NCBI RefSeq assembly: GCF_019279795.1
Contig: NC_056725.1
Location: 1,615,940,778 to 1,616,004,777, forward strand
DNA from: Protopterus annectens
Taxonomy: Eukaryota; Chordata; Ceratodontiformes; Protopteridae
Direction of reading: 5' to 3'
Length of the DNA: 64,000 bases
Both the position numbers and the translations under genes were made by a program. Below are positions 33,976-46,849 of this stretch, one piece after another. Positions within the stretch are counted from its first letter, which is position 1; the number at the start of each line of letters is the position of its first letter. The notes below the pieces were generated by a model. The model did not search any database. It saw only the letters and a program-made list of their open reading frames with translations, and had not been told where the DNA came from.

Positions 33976-36435
33976 AAGACCGCAATCCAAATTGTAGCTT
34001 GCTACAGACCCCCACCATGCCCCAGGATTCCCACTCCTCATTTCTTGATACACTGGAAAGTATTAGGGTACAACCTAACACCCTAATAATGGGGCAATTT
34101 CAACTACCCCATCATTAACTGGGAAAACTACTCATGTACCAACTCTTTTGCGCAACGTTTTCTGGAATTCATAAATTCCAATGCCTTGGATCAACTTATT
34201 CACACCCCCACCAGGGGCAGCAATATCCTGGACCTGGTCATTACCAGCATGGGCAACCGGTGTTCCACACCAGAGGTCAATTCCTTGTTAGTCAGATCCG
34301 ACCACAAGCTAATCACCCTAGACATCCATATCCCACCCCCAACCCCAAGTAGGGAAACCACCATAAAAAACTTCTCCAAAGCCAACTTCACAATTCTTAA
34401 GACAGAAGTGGCAAACCTCTTGACACCCATGCAGACAGACAATAGAGTACGACTGCTGAATCTTACACAAATGCACTTTATAAGCACTTACACAAGTGCA
34501 TGGATCATGCTATCCCTAATAGAACCAAGATGCTATCCTCCAAAAAAAGGAAGCCAATCTGGTGGTCCTCTGCCATAAACAAACTCTGCAACAGAAGAAA
34601 GAAACTGTTGCAAAAAAGAGTAAAATCCCATGACTGGAGGAACTCCCTGGTCAACCTCAGTAAGAAGCTGAGATCCCTCATAAAATCCTCCAAAGCTAGT
34701 TATGAAAACAAAATTGCCACTGATTGTAAAGACAACCACAAAACATTCTATAGCTATGTCAAGAATCTCAATGGCAACACATAGATCTGCGCTGAGTTAC
34801 AGTACAATGGCACTAAATATACAGAACCAACTGATATTGCCAACATCCTGGCAGATAGGTTCAGTGCTAACTTTACCCCCCTCTCACCCCCTAGAAGACC
34901 CATCTCTATACCGGAAGAATGCAGAGTTCCTGTAATCGTGGCTGCACAGGTAAAACACACACTCTCCAAAGCCAAGAACACAGCATCCACATGGGACCTG
35001 ACAATATCCCAGGCTGCATTCTACATGAACTACAGAATGAACTGGCACCCTATTTAAGTACCATGTTCAGTCATAGCCTCACCTCAGGCTTTGTGCCCAC
35101 TGAATGGCGCACCACAACAGTTATCCCACTCCACAAAGGGGGAGCCACGACGGACCCCGGGAACTACCGCCCCATTAGCCTGACGAGCCTGGTCTGTAAG
35201 GCCATGGAACGTATCATCATGGAACTCATAAACAAAGACATTGGTAATCTCCAAATTCTGGACCCTACCCAGTTTGGATTTGTAAAAGGCAGATCATGTC
35301 TCCTAAACCTGACTGACTTCTTTGAAGCAGTCACCAAAGCCATAGATGAGGGTAAGGTAGTTCATACAGCTTATCTAGATCTCGCCAAGGCTTTCAACAC
35401 CATCCCCCACTCTGGAATTATGGATAAACTCACTAAACTAGGTATAAATCCCTATGTCACAAGATGGGTTGCCAACTGGCTCATGGACAGAACCCACACT
35501 GTAAAAGTAGCAGACTCCAAATCCGACTTCAGACCAGTGACAAGTGGAGTACCACAGGGTTCAGTCCTGGGTCCTCTCCTGTTTGGTATCTGCTTCTCTG
35601 AAGTACAGGCTAACACAGAAGGTCTTTGGCTAACAAAGTTTGCAGATGACTGCAAACTAGGAGCTATAATCAAAACTCCTAACGATGTGGATATACTACA
35701 AAAGTGCCTCACTGATACAGATGCCTGGTGTAAAAGCCATGGCCTGAAGCTCAATGCCAAAAAGTGTATTGTCATCCCCTCTGGTAAAAACTCTGTACCC
35801 ATGAACTACCACATAGCTGGTTTTCTACTTAATGCCAAAAATGTGATAAGAGACCTTGGGACACAGGTGGACAGTAGTCTCTCCTTTGATAATCACATCA
35901 CCACAGTGGTCAGGAAATCCTTGTACATGGCTCATCTCATCACAAAAGGTTTCTCATTCATAAAAAAAGAGGTAATTGTTCCCCTCTACTCATCCCTCAT
36001 TAGACCCATTATAGAGTACAACACCCCTTTTGGTATGTACCTCACAAGACAGCTACAACAACTGGAAAGGCCACAGAAATACCTCACACAGAGGATTACT
36101 GGCCTCAAACAGATGCCCTACGCAGACCGTCTCAAAAAACTCCAGCTTTACTCCATCACATATCGCCGACTCAGAGGCGATCTCTGCCTAACATACAAAG
36201 CTATGTCAAACCCAGAGCTGTTGGACATGCTCCACTTAAAGAAATCCCAATCCCTCTGAGCTACACGCTCTAGGGACCTAAACCTTGTCACCACAATAAA
36301 CAGAACATGCTGGAGGGATAGATTCCTGTCCCAGAGACTTCCCATACTCTGGAACAGAAGAGTTCCTCATTAGCACTCTTCAAGAAAAATCTTGATGATT
36401 GGATGGGAGATAGGAAATTCACCCCGGGGATCACT
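33976..36435 (+). pseudogene. CR1 copy A ORF2, endonuclease end and reverse transcriptase
   Basis: Resumes the CR1 frame after the hAT: IVACYRP, NFNYPIINWENY, NILDLVITSMG and VRSDHKLITLDIH (33,990-34,360). A long open piece, 34,919-36,259 (446 aa), holds the RT: MGPDNIPGCILHELQ, TVIPLHKGG, GNYRPISLTSLVCK, QFGFVKGRSCLLNL, TAYLDLAKAFNTIPH, GVPQGSVLGPLLFG, KFADDCKLGA and LKLNAKKC, then the C-terminal thumb-like region to LHLKKSQSL. A stop at 36,257 separates the last motifs (CWRDRFLSQRLPILWN, NLDDWMGDRKFTPG) that end near 36,435. The catalytic box is FADD, shared with copy B, so this is a lineage trait rather than damage. Confidence 0.92.
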
Positions 36436-36623
36436 TCTGTGGCTCTGTTCGACAGGGACACAGGAAAATAATTTTCTTGGGTGGCGAAAGCCAGGGTACA
36501 TTTTTGGCTAGGCTTATATAGGCCCTAGGGCCAATAGCTTAGTACCTACCTATGAATCAATGAACTGAACAATACAATTAAAATATGCAACTAAATTTGA
36601 ACAATTCACAAACATGAGCTGTT

Positions 36624-36626
<3 letters not shown>

Positions 36627-36675
<49 letters not shown>
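36627..36675. repeat. (TA)n microsatellite
   Basis: About 49 bases of TA just beyond the CR1 copy A 3' end. Confidence 0.97.
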
Positions 36676-36678
<3 letters not shown>

Positions 36679-36879
36679 TATATATTCAACATAACAGCAA
36701 TCATTAAGATGATAGGGTGATATGTGACGTTTGCTATAACAATGGAAAGAAAAGTGTCAGTCAAACCTTGTTTGTCTTGAAATAGTATACAGTTGTTAAA
36801 CAGGATAATGCAGTACAACACATACAAGAGCACACTGCAAAGGTCCCTGATCAAGTTGAGATCAGTCCATGAAAAGCTG

Positions 36880-38255
36880 CCCAATTTAACAACCTGGTAT
36901 TCATAGCAATAGACATGCTACTGGTGAAAGACTTTATCCTCTAAGCAACCAGGATCCCACTGCTTGTTCTTTTTGCTAGAATTAGTAGTTTTGTCCTAAA
37001 TAAAAAGGTACTCTGCTAAGCATACCACTATTTCCTTTCATCTGGATTTAATAAGAAAAGTACTCAAATAGGTGGCCAAACATAAAGAACTGCCAGGCAC
37101 TACAGTCTTCCCAATATTCAGCAGCTGCATAATCTTTTTTCTGGGAAACCTGTGGGTCTTTTTCAAATCACATATGAAATCCAAGTGCTTTCTTCAGGAG
37201 GGATTTAAACTGGGAGTGATAAAATGAGTGCATAGATTTCTGTAGAAAAACTAAATCTGAGCAAGAGAATAATTTTAATTACTTTTATTTATGCCAGAAA
37301 TGACAGTATGAGTGATTTCTATCTATTCTAAACAGATACCTCCTGGTGGACTGGAGAAGTGGTGAGTAACTTAAGTCTATCAGTTTTTAAGCCTCTGTCT
37401 AACTTTATTCCTAGATAGGTAACTTGTTTGAACAGTGGGTAAGGTTACAGTGAGAATGAATACAGTTCCATTAAGCTGTTATTATTAAGTGGAAATAGGA
37501 AAGACTTGCTAAATTTACTGTTAACCTTGAAAGAAGCAAGAGAGGGTTGTCCTGTCTTGCCCTCTCATAGGGGAGTAGCAAAAAAGGAATGTCCATTGAT
37601 ATTTAGCTGAGTAACAAATGCAGTGTACAACAGCTGACAGTGTGTCAGAAAGTGCTCCTCTATACCAAGCCATAGGAAGTTCCCTAGTATAGAATCAAAT
37701 ACTTTCCAAACACATATAAATAAAGCTACCATAGCTTCAGGTTTCACCATGGCTAAAGGGCAGACATTCAGCCAAAGGCAGACAGTATCTAGCCCACCAC
37801 TCTACCTGTAACAAATCCCTGTTGTAGAGGGTGCACAAGAGAGGGCAGGCATTGATGAGGTGTCAGAGCCAATACTTCAATGATGTTTTTATATCTAGGA
37901 ACATTATGAAATTAACACAGAACCCACTAGGATCCGCAGTTGGTTTCATATATTTATATACGTTGAGTATAATGACCAAAGGTGTCCAAAGGTATCTGGG
38001 AAAATGTCTCGGGGGGCCCTCCTCTGTTGTGGGGCTCAAACGACGTGGCACCAACAAGTGCTTAAACTTCTTGAAGAGCTCTGCAGCTTCTCCACTAGGC
38101 TGGAGAGTTTAATCTTAGGCAGTAGGTGGATAGCTCTAGACAGCTCTTACCCTTTGATTTTCCTGCCCTGTGATTGTTTAGCCCTTTCTTCTGATCTGTG
38201 AGTGTCTAACTCATGTAAGTATTCCTTTGTCTGCTTAACATTATGATGATAACAA
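36880..38255 (-). pseudogene. L1/Tx1-like LINE ORF2 (RT) remnant
   Basis: The best piece is 37,750-37,565: ALFICVWKVFDSILGNFLW, then LLYTAFVTQLNINGHSFF. It corresponds to the L1-type RT blocks 'D..KAFD.V.W.FL' and 'I..LY..P.....NG', followed by EGKTGQPS, a decayed RGTRQGCPLS. Upstream (38,100-37,800) decayed text could be the preceding RT block. The catalytic residues are gone and stops are frequent. Clade assignment is by block pattern only. Confidence 0.5.
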
Positions 38256-39029
38256 GACACATAGTATTTTGTAATACTTCTCAAAGAACACTAAACTCTT
38301 CATAAGATCGTTCCTTAACCTTTCCCAGGAATCCTCCACTTACACATATTAGATATTACCACCATCCATTTTCTGTGTCTCAAGATAGACTACAAAAGCT
38401 TAAGGGACGAAATTCCTTAAGCTCAGTAAAACTATTTTTATGTATCTCATTTGTCCTGTCCATGTTGGAACTGCAGTTCCCACTGCCTTGTAATGCTGTC
38501 TAGTTTTCTCAAATCCTTCCATCCTTCTTCAGCTCTCCATATTATTTATTTATTTATTTTTTATTTTTATCTGTTATTTGTAGAGTGCACGCCCATGTGG
38601 GCCATTTCTAGACTCAGCCTATGAGTACATACACTAACATACTACAAGATAATTTGTCCTCTATGCAAACTTAAAGTCTAGTGCATATGTATTTGGAAAT
38701 TACTTCTCAATGTTCAGGCATTTTCATAGCATCAGAAAAGACATACTTTGCAAAAAAGGTAACAAATGAAGAGCTCATTCATTTTTCAGTATTCACATAT
38801 TTAAAATGTTTTATGCCAAATAACCAGAAAAAATGAACAAAATATGTTGGGGTTGGGGGGACTGTAACTGACAGAATTTGCATATATGACAGCAGAGGAC
38901 ACATAAAAAGTGTTGCCGAGGAGGCTTATGAAATAGCCTTGGTAGTTAAAGTTAAATGAAAAAATGGAAAAACAATAGCAGCCGGGCTGACAAAACTGGT
39001 ATAACCACCAAAGTCAAATGGCGAAATCT
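38256..39029. other. Gene-free stretch with SINE-like tail
   Basis: No gene. 38,536-38,660 (TTATTTATTTATTTATTTTT then TGTGGGCCATTTCTAGACTCAGCC) is the reverse complement of the tail of the SINE at 3,828-3,995, so a minus-strand SINE 3' end lies here. Confidence 0.5.
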
Positions 39030-39147
39030 AAGTATACCAGTACCACAAATCAGGAACACCGTAATTAGCCACAAACACTATTTATTTGTGAATAAACAGT
39101 GTCTGTGGCTAATTACGGTGTTCCTGATTCGTGGTACTGGTATACTT
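39030..39147. repeat. ~118-bp near-perfect palindrome (foldback)
   Basis: AAGTATACCAGTACCAC on the left is mirrored as GTGGTACTGGTATACTT on the right. Pairing continues through CAGGAACACCGTAATTAGCC / GGCTAATTACGGTGTTCCTG to a loop of about four bases near 39,088. I count three mismatches in about 57 pairs, all A opposite C on the + strand. No coding frame. It may be a foldback MITE or a small hairpin RNA locus. Confidence 0.95.
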
Positions 39148-40089
39148 TCATTTTGCATTTTGTAATTACAGTTAAATTATATCCTGGAAGTGTTTGTAGT
39201 TGGCAGTTTCTAATACATTTTTTTTTAAGATATATATTTTTAATTTGTTACTTTACAGGAAAGCCTGAAGTATTCCAAAAATTCTCATGCCAGGACTGAA
39301 AAAGCTGTAGTTATTGTACAGCATTTTGTTATAAGGGGGTACAAAGAAGTGGCATATTTTGGAGGCTTGACCTGAGATTATAGTATGAGTGCCTCATTGA
39401 GATTCTGCTAGTAAAGAAAGGAAATGTTTCCCTTTTAAAGAGCCCATGAAGAAGTGAATCGAAGATCAGGACTGCCCCATGTTAAATGGGAAGGCGTATA
39501 ACTTTTGATACGAGCAGTGATGTTCATGATGGGGCTGCAAGCATTATGACCCTGAATATTTCATTTGAAGTTACATGCTGTGGTTTGTTTACTGACAATG
39601 AGTGATGACAAGTGGCAAACTATATTCTAGTTGTGCTAATAATATTCCTTTACCAACTGCTATTTCTAGAGCGAGGAATGAGATATTTCCAGGCCCTAAA
39701 GTCCTGCTTGCTGATTTTTTTCTTTTATGCGATGCTGAAATGTAACTTTTGGTCAGTCTGCCTAGATATTTGCCTTATACCCTGAGCATTGTTGTTCACA
39801 TTCAGTTAGATTTTCCAGTTTTCTGTAGTGGCATGTATATTTTTAAGAAACACAAACAACACAACTTTATTTTTATTTATTTTTTGTAGTTAATTATAAG
39901 TTGCTTTTTGCTAAGGTAGGTCCTTAGTTGGACTAGATACATTTCTAGACATGTTTGATTGGTGAAGGAGAGGGGTCTGATCTACAAATAACAATATTAT
40001 CTGCTTATCAAATTACTGGTAGGGTGGAAGGTCTGCAAGACGTATGTTAACACAGAGAATAATAGTAGAAAAAGAAACAAACTGTGAAG
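39148..40089. other. Gene-free stretch
   Basis: No gene or named element seen. Contains T-rich runs only. Confidence 0.4.
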
Positions 40090-40640
40090 TATGCCTTTAA
40101 TTAAAGTAGCAGGGTCAGAAGGGGCAGAGCCTACTTCCACATAGAAGGCTGTTCTAGAAAGAAAGTTCCTAAACCCAGATAGCTTTTTGTCAATAATACA
40201 TATGGATAAAATGGAATTGGAGAGTAGATTGCGGTTTTATATGGTTGAAGGCCTTGGTAAGGTCCACAAAGAAAACCACAGTAAAATTTCTTTTGACTGT
40301 ATCGATTAAGACAATAGCAGAAAGAATTCAGGTTGCAGTCATGGTCTTTCTGCCAATCTAGAAACCATAGTGCTGTCTGGATAGTAGATGCTAATGCTGA
40401 ACATAGGCAGTGAGCAGATAACAATTCTTCAAGAATTTTCCATAACTGGTAGAGTAGAGGCAGATGAAAAGTCTGAGAAGGAGGAGAGTTTTGGTATTTT
40501 TGTACAGGCTTTATTATTGTGGATTTTTTGATTCTGGGTATATGTGGAGGGAAAGAGATAATTTGAGCATACGGTGACAAGGTAATCCTTAGTAACAGAA
40601 CTAGAGAATGCAGCATGACAGCTGTTTGGTTAAGATCTTT
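40090..40640 (-). pseudogene. Decayed non-LTR reverse transcriptase, L2-like
   Basis: On the minus strand one frame reads TVVFFVDLTKAFNHI (40,290-40,240), the RT block with the first catalytic Asp. It is preceded by a decayed HYGF.IGRKTMTAT (cf. QHGFRxGxST) and by LLYQLWKILEELL (cf. 'ISK.LE'). The 161-codon open frame 40,616-40,131 lies partly in another frame and is a by-product. No SGVPQG or ADD block found. Confidence 0.6.
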
Positions 40641-40839
40641 GTATCACATCTCCAGGATCCAATGTTCTATTCCAGTCTCCAGTCATGCTTGTGTGGAGTT
40701 TCTATGTTCTCCCTCTGTCTGTTTTAGTTTTATGTAGGCACTCTAGGTTCCTACAACCTCTCAAAAAAAGAGGAGGAGTACTTACTTTAAGGTGTGTCTA
40801 TATATTAACCATACAGCCTTCTTCAGTTACATTATGAAA

Positions 40840-42560
40840 CATAGACATGGTGCTCATTATTGCACCATACAGATTTCCAGTGAAGTCTCCTACTCTGATC
40901 CCAAATGTATTGCTAATATCCATGCACACAAATCTACTGCTAGTTTTATGCATCAGCCTATATAGATATTCCACCCTCTACCAACCATCCCTCCTAAACT
41001 CACATTGAACCAGATCATATCCACAATATCTAAAACCAAACAATCTCCTTAAAACCATATAATATCCTCTGAAATCTGCTAATAACCATCAAGCACCACT
41101 TATATAAACCTCTCAGAAAACTTTTTAGTTAAAGTTTCTCCACAGGTTATGTCTCTGAAGAATGGAGAATGGCCATAGTGGAACCATTCCAGAAAAACAA
41201 CCCTTCAATACATCCCAGAAACTACAAATGTATTAGACTCACAAATATCATCTGTAAAGTTATGGAATGAAAAATTATCAAGATGGTAAACAGTGGCATA
41301 GGTACCCTAGACCAATTTGGATTTGTAAAAAGTGGGCTGTTCTTACTAAACTCAGTTAATTTATTTGAAAGGGTCACTGAATCTCTTGATGTTGGCCTGA
41401 CAATCCATGCTGCTTGGCCTATGACAATATCTGATATACACACTTCATAAATAAACTTAGCATAAACCCATACTCCATCTTCTAGTTCTTCAACAGAACC
41501 TACACAGCTAAAGTAGTTGTACCCCCTTTAGCCAGAAGTGTGTCACCTGTGCTTTCTACTGTGCTTTGTCTTTGGCCCTTGCTGTTCAGCATTTACTTCT
41601 TAGAAATGAAAACAGATGTCAAGCAGCTGTAGCTAACTACATTTGCTGATGATTTTACACTGGGTGGTATTGTTAAATCCTTTTTGAACTTTTGGAATAC
41701 TGAAGCAAGACCTAGACCAAACCAATACATGGTTCACCAGTCAAAGGCTTACCTTAAATAGCTAAAAAAAAAAAATCAATATTTTTACCTTTTGGAAAGG
41801 TATCACACACTCCTACTACATTGCTGGTAACCATCCTGAAACAGATACAGTTACCAATGACATGGGTACCTAAGTTGATATCAATTGTTCTTTTTACCAC
41901 CGTGTCTCAGTTGTGGTTAGAAAGTCCTTCTACCTGGCCAGATGATTTCTAGGGGTATCTGCTAAGGTATTATGCAGAGTCTGCCTCTGTATACTCTTCT
42001 CTTATAAGACCTATTCTAAAATATGATGTCTGCTTTGGAGAGTACCTTACAAAGTACCTTGACCAACTTGAAAATCCCTGAATGTTTTGGACCAAGGTTT
42101 CTGTAATGTTCAGTTTAAGATACCTCCAAAAAATTAAAAGCTATACCCCTCTACTGTGACTCATATACATTCCAATGGGAGTGATTTTTGTTTAGTTGTC
42201 TGAGCAAATAAAGTCCCTACCCTTTCTTGACCTCCTCCACTTTCAGTGAATCAGTTGTCTGTCTAACACTCATGTCAAAGGCCTCACCTTCCACTGCAAG
42301 ATCAACACCTGTTGTAGTGACAGATTTATAACACTGTACATTACCTGCCTTTGGAATCATCTCTGCAGGTCATACAAAGTATCACCGTGCCTATTTTTAA
42401 AACTAGACTTAGTGATTGGATAGGAGACATTAAATTCATACTTGGGTATGTGGAAATAATCTGCTTACCAGAGGATAAGTAATATACTCTCAGTACTAAG
42501 GATTGTCACGACTATGTTTCTAGTGGCACTTCAGCCACTAGCTTATGGAACATTGACCAG
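40840..42560 (+). pseudogene. CR1 copy C, heavily decayed ORF2
   Basis: Same family as copies A and B. Readable segments: SEEWRMAIVEPF, RNYKCIRLTNIICKVME, TLDQFGFVKSGLFLLNS, LFERVTESLD, and around 42,370-42,440 the C-terminal LSDWIGD. The DNA words follow copy B in order but with many indels. 5'-truncated in the endonuclease-RT linker. Confidence 0.8.
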
Positions 42561-43029
42561 GGTTGTACCTGGTCAGTTTGATAAGGGTCATTGTGAAGCA
42601 TTTTCCTAAAAGATCTTCTTTTTTTCATAATGTAGTGAAAGTAGAAAGAAAATTCATTTAGAGGTGGTGTGGGGTGGGGTTGCTGGTGTTCCTTGAAAGA
42701 GCCTGTTTGTGGCAGATTTTAGAATTCTTTTAAGATGCTGAAGCAGGAGAGGTGACAAATGGATATTTTTATTGGCTCATATATTTATAGGTTCTTATTA
42801 AGTTTATTTCCAAGGAAACCATCTAGAAGATCAACCACATCACCCAATACTGCTGACAGACTAACAGTATTACCATTAAGTAGACTTTCTCCACATGTTC
42901 CTGCTGAAATTATTTAAGCACCCATCTAGTCTTCCATAGTTGTTTTAAAGTTTGCTATGGAAGTACTTTTCCTGATAGACAAGAGCAACCTACTCCAGTT
43001 ATGGGGGGATACATAGGGTTGGGAGTCTG
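42561..43029. other. Gene-free stretch
   Basis: Includes a decayed CR1 tail up to about 42,600, then unrecognised sequence. Confidence 0.4.
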
Positions 43030-43610
43030 TCATTCATAGGTTCATAGGTGTATACTAGGCTAATGACCACTAGGGCCCTTATAAGCCTAGCCATGTGACC
43101 CTTAAGCCTAGCTATGAAACTGGGCCCTTATAAGCCTAGCTGTGTGACCCTTAAGCCTAGCTATGAAACCAAGCATCTAGTGTTGTTGATGTGATAGTAC
43201 ATGTTTAGGTCTCTACAACAAGTGTTTGTTTTACCACTGGTTCTAGTTAGGTGAAGGAGTTCCAAGTGTGCTTTGTTGCTCATACCATGGAAAGCTAAAC
43301 GGAAACCATCCTCAAGAATATGTATGACATATAGTCGATGTCTGGGATTTTTAATCTCTCAGACAGGCTAAGAGTGCAGACACTTGTGATATTTTTGGTG
43401 AGGAAGTGTTCATGTCTTAAAAGTTGGTTTAGATGGTTTGTGAGATACTTGCCAAGGGATGCATTATATGCAGTGATGGGCCTGATAAGTGATGAGTAGT
43501 GTGGGACAATAACTTCTTTGGACCATGAGGAGATATAAAGAAAGATAAGACGTGCCAAGGTAGAAGGATTTTTCTGACTACCACAGAGACATGGATGTCA
43601 AAGAATAGTC
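43030..43610 (-). pseudogene. CR1 copy D, 3' fragment
   Basis: The minus-strand frame 43,558-43,295 reads SKEVIVPHYSSLIRPITAYN, SLGKYL and LNQLLRHEHFLTKNITS, matching EVIVPLYSSLIRPxIEYN and the following segment of CR1 copies A and B. The 3' UTR words (TTCATAGGTTCATAGG, CTAGGGCCCTTATAAGCC) follow at 43,036-43,170, with an internal ~55-bp tandem duplication of the CCTTATAAGCCTAGC segment. Confidence 0.85.
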
Positions 43611-43879
43611 CATTTTCAACATACTCTGGCTCTTGCCCTCATCCCACTTCATTAATAACCTAGTAGTCCATTCTCCACCATCTGTATAATTTTTACCAAA
43701 TTACTATATTTTGGGGATATACAGCGCAGCCCAATCTTTGGTCTGAGCCCCACTCAAAGCATCCTGTCTAGCTCTCACAGTACAGAAAGAAATCTAAATA
43801 ATAAAACAAATACAAACATAAATCCAGAATAAAACTTCAGGTATAATTTTTTTTTACCCAAACCATACAATGACTTTGT

Positions 43880-46650
43880 AATAAAATATCTGTACTCCAT
43901 TGACGGACAGCACATCACATCCCGGATATCCTTATACTGACAGAAACCTTAATTAAACCATCTATGAAAGGTGAGGACATTCTATCACAAAGGTACAATA
44001 TCCTAAAGTTTGACTGCAAAATAAAAAGTAATGGAAATATAGCCATCATGTAGCAAAGTACATTAAAATTCACCAATATCCACATGAGATACCTCCTTTT
44101 GACAATGCTGAACTTCTAAATGGCTTCCTTCATATTAATACAATGAAACCAATATGTATCATATTCCTATATATTTCCCTCCAAAGTAATCAGCAAACTC
44201 TGGAGGGTATCCTATCCAGGCTTTCTAAAATTTCCAAAGAAAATATCATACTTGCTGACCTAGATTTCAGCTGGGTAAACTAATTACATGGATCTCTAGT
44301 GCACTTACTGAACTTTTATAACTTTACCCATTTCATAAATATATGAACCAGATTTAATAAAGATGCAAATATATTCACATTAATAGACTGTATTCTTGCC
44401 ACTAATCCAGGCAAAATTGAACAGACGGGTACCCCCATGATACCCTAAGTGCTCATCACCTCGCATATGCCATTAGAGAATGGAATGCTGCTCCATCTTC
44501 CTACTACTGTCATGTTTTGTAATTTTTCAAACTTTAATCCTGAAACTTTCATATCCACACTACAGCAATGTATGTGGCACCCACTAAAGTGCCCATCTTT
44601 AGACAAAACAGTGGAAACCTTTGACAGTATCTTCCTAACCATTCTGAATGTACAAGCCCCATTTAGAAGAAAATGAGTACATATCATTCTAGCCACTTGG
44701 CTTACTAAGCCAAGAAAGCATCTAATGAAAAAATAGATATAGCACTTTAACAGTAGCAGGCCAACAAAACCTCTTACAGCTATCAACACTACAGAAATCT
44801 GTGTAATAAAGTCAAAACTCTAGTAAACATTGATAAGTATTACTTTAGTTTACAGAATAAACAACCAAAGAATGCAGTAAGTTTTTTGGGTATCCATTAA
44901 CAAACTCTTAAAACCAAGAAAACATTCATTCATGGCCCAATCCAGTGCCTCATGAAAGTACCACAAAAGGCCACCTTTGATTCCCACTTCATTAATTTAG
45001 CTTCATCACTGGTCAAAAAATTATAAACCATCACCAATACATGTAGCCCGTTTAACCCTACAAACCATCCTGCCTTCACCTTCAAACTAGTCCCTACAAC
45101 AACAACAACAACTATTAAAAATCTGTTGCAGAGATGAAAGCTGATTACACTATCAGCTGACAACAATCCTGTAGAATACATCATGCTTTCAGTAGAGGCA
45201 CTAGCCCCCCAGTCTCCATATTCATTAACAGATCCTTCCAGGAATCTTTTTTTCCCTTAAATACAGAAACACTTTTATTATACCCCTACACTAATGAGGC
45301 ACCTCAACTGAATTAAGCATTTGCATACCTAATCTAATCTCCCTACACTGTCAAAAATACTGGGGAAATGTGCCCACTCTTAGCTAGTCAAATACTTCTT
45401 TGAAAATAACCAATTGGCTCCTACGCAGCTCAGTTTCTGACCAAACCATAGTACAACTGCTCACTGCTGCTCTCTTTCTTAACATTATTAACTCATATTT
45501 TAACAATAACCAGCTAATCTAAGTAACCATCCTGGACTTTTCCAAAGCATGACTCAGTCTTATACCCCCTACTGGTCCAGGCCCTCAATGACCTTTGCCT
45601 TTATGCCAACATCACTCTGGTTCAAAACTTGCCTTGGTGACAGAAGCCATTATGTCAAATGGAAAACATACTCAACTTTTTCTTCTGTGAACATGGATTT
45701 TCCTCAGGAATCTATACTTTGACCTCTGTTTTTTAGCATATTCATTAATAACTTGCACATGACATCAGGCTCCCCTACCACCATTTAGCACTTCATTCAT
45801 TCTTCATTCATTTCCTCAGCCCCTTCCTTGAATGAGCTTCAGCCAGTCACTCAAGCTTAATTCTCTTCTACTGAGTATTGGCTGCAACAATCTAATGTAA
45901 TGTTCAGTGATAAAAAGACTAAGGTTTTGCTCTTCCTGCCCAAAGCCTTTTCTTCTTTGTTGTACTATTCCCAGAGAATATAAAACTAGACATATATCTC
46001 AAAATGCCAGGTTACTAGGTTCTTTTGTTTTACCTACTCCAGTAAAACAGAAAACACACATCAAAAGGTAGAAGCCATCTACAAATCCAAACATTATCTG
46101 ACTGAACATCCTAGAAAATTAATTGCCACTGCCTACCTGATTCCTTCTCTACTATATTCATTGCTAATATTCACCAGTCTACCTACAACGTGTCTATAGA
46201 GACTGAGGCAATGCTATTACAAAATAATGAAATTCACTATTGCTCTCTCCAGTAGGAACCACTGCACTACAACCAAAAACTGAATTGGATGGAGTTTTAC
46301 AATTACCTCACTTGTGCCCAATTAAAATTCACACACTTTATTCTCTGTCAGCAATACTGTGGTCTTAGCACCACTACTCCTCAACTGGTACTTCAAAACC
46401 AGAAAGCTATTCTCCCAGGACAAGTTCCCTGCCTATAGTAATATGGCCAAACCCTGAACATGGCTCCTCTTTCTCTCAAACAAAATGAGAACTCTTCTAC
46501 TTTTAAAAAGTGCCTGCATACTCACTTTCTCAAAATATGGCTGTGCAATGGTTCTGCACATCTGGCAGATGCTGCACTACAATAGAATCCTTCACTCACA
46601 CCTCCATGAAACCATACTACAAGAGTCTACTTAAGCACAATCTAGAACTC
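43880..46650 (+). pseudogene. L2 LINE ORF2, decayed copy on + strand
   Basis: Aligns in order with the L2 at 18.3-22 kb: DILILTETLIKPSM (43,925), then the frame 44,449-44,676 reading NFNPETFISTLQQCMWHPLK and LDKTVETFDSIFLTILN (cf. NFNPLTFISSLKECNWHPLK of the minus-strand copy). RT text around 45,430-45,760 is decayed (PNHSTTAH; FSKA*LSL). The C-terminal words FKKCLHTHFLK lie near 46,500. Numerous stops. It is roughly full-length from the endonuclease to the end. Confidence 0.78.
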
Positions 46651-46849
46651 TTTTTGTATGTATGGCAACATCCTCCTTAATTTGTATATCATATTACTTT
46701 TAATGGATCTTTTGTCACCTTTGTATAGTTGAATTTGTATTACTATGTACAATCTTACTTAGCCATGTACTGTATTCTGTAGGAAATGTCAGTGTTTACA
46801 TTATGTTGCTGTGTGCTGTAAATTGCTTTTGGAATGCCTCTTACTGTGA

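Larger units (their letters stand above)
25983..36550 (+). mobile_element. CR1 LINE copy A, 5'-truncated and split by an hAT insertion
   Basis: Homologous throughout to the CR1 at 49.5-53.4 kb. It is truncated in ORF1 (first matching words TAGCTCTCTTCACC at 25,982, against GAGCTCTCTCAATTC at 49,689). The hAT element splits it between 27,120 and 33,968: joining the two sides there, counting CTCTGGGC once, aligns with copy B (GTGCAACTAACCATAGGCAAAACT near 50,800). The 3' end near 36,550 keeps ACCTACCTATGAATCAATGAAC, a decayed form of the 8-bp CR1 terminal repeat. Confidence 0.9.
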
